From an uncultured Bacteroides sp. (lineage in GTDB: Bacteria; Bacteroidota; Bacteroidia; Bacteroidales; Bacteroidaceae): 41,350 nt of DNA. Below, piece after piece: positions 41,128 through 41,350 of the stretch. Made by a program: the position numbers and the translations under genes. The stretch's first letter is position 1. Every line of letters begins with the position of its first letter. The notes under the pieces were generated by a model. It worked only from the letters and a program-made list of their open reading frames with translations. It was not told the origin of the DNA and made no database searches. The stretch is taken from NCBI GenBank assembly GCA_905198575.1, contig CAJKDC010000010.1:1-41350 (forward strand), given 5' to 3'.

Positions 41128-41350
41128 ATGGTTAATTACAAAGATTTAGGCTTGGTAAACACTAGAGATATGTTTGCTAGAGCTATCAAAGGTGGATATG
41201 CTATCCCAGCTTTCAACTTCAATAATATGGAGCAGATGCAGGCTATCATCAAGGCTGCAGTTGAAACTAAATCTCCGGTTATTTTGCAGGTATCTAAAGG
41301 TGCTCGTCAGTATGCTAACGCTACTTTGTTGCGTTACATGGCTCAGGGTG
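41128..41350 (+). CDS. fbaA: Class II fructose-bisphosphate aldolase, 5' part
   Basis: The first 74 codons of a gene that runs out of the window. The translation MVNYKDLGLVNTRDMF, then GGYAIPAFNFNNMEQMQAIIKAA and SPVILQVSKGARQYA, is the N-terminus of class II (zinc) fructose-bisphosphate aldolase. The enzyme splits fructose-1,6-bisphosphate in glycolysis, which takes up the fructose-6-phosphate made by the fructokinase of this window after one more phosphorylation. Catalytic residues lie beyond the edge, so activity cannot be checked. Confidence 0.92.
   Translation, partial: MVNYKDLGLVNTRDMFARAIKGGYAIPAFNFNNMEQMQAIIKAAVETKSPVILQVSKGARQYANATLLRYMAQG

Overview
The window is ordinary chromosomal DNA of a member of the Bacteroidales, most likely a gut Bacteroides or Phocaeicola. 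The evidence is a SusC/SusD pair, a hybrid two-component sensor with an AraC domain, a NUDIX-type sugar regulator beside xylose genes, Bacteroides-style protein families (NigD-like, DUF3256, DUF4980-GH32), and at least eighteen exact copies of the Bacteroidetes -7 promoter element TAnnTTTG just upstream of genes. I see no insertion sequence, prophage, CRISPR array or tRNA. The species cannot be named from this sequence alone.

Layout. 1-129: 3' end of a 5S rRNA and its terminator. 130-5700: xylose operon (NUDIX regulator, xylB, xylA, xylE). 5678-7904 (minus): acyltransferase, NigD-like lipoprotein and rhodanese lipoprotein. 8105-10824 (minus): PASTA membrane protein, RluD-type pseudouridine synthase and ddl. 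11012-14954: rpmH (minus), then efp, GT2 glycosyltransferase, radC, MIP18/DUF59 protein and lpxH. 15024-20539: pta-ackA (minus), divergent from lrgA-lrgB-DUF2156-GNAT. 20546-26129: folP-cdaA (minus) divergent from murF, then an outer-membrane barrel protein, ruvA (minus), the meso-DAP dehydrogenase gene and lgt from 26260. 27117-39826: a compact fructan utilisation locus (susC, susD, GH32, fructose/MFS transporter, fructokinase, hybrid two-component regulator). 39877-41350: DUF3256 protein, rpmE2 (minus), and the 5' end of a class II fructose-bisphosphate aldolase gene.

How the parts work together. The xylose genes import xylose and convert it to xylulose-5-phosphate. The fructan locus would bind and import fructan pieces (SusC/D), release fructose (GH32), move it into the cytoplasm (MFS) and phosphorylate it (PfkB kinase). 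Its sensor has a periplasmic sugar-binding domain and a cytoplasmic AraC output domain. Several genes between these loci serve the cell envelope (ddl, murF, lpxH, lgt, the DAP dehydrogenase, cdaA), with pta-ackA making acetate.

The most interesting signals lie between genes. The susC and GH32 promoters carry the same two-half-site direct repeat (21-bp period), each exactly 22 bp before a TAnnTTTG box that lacks a -33 element; this is a strong candidate operator for the locus regulator. About 200 bp upstream of the susC promoter, two perfect 14-bp palindromes, both centred on TGCA, abut each other. Between pta and ackA lies a 22-bp stem-loop whose G-U pairs are allowed only in the transcribed strand.
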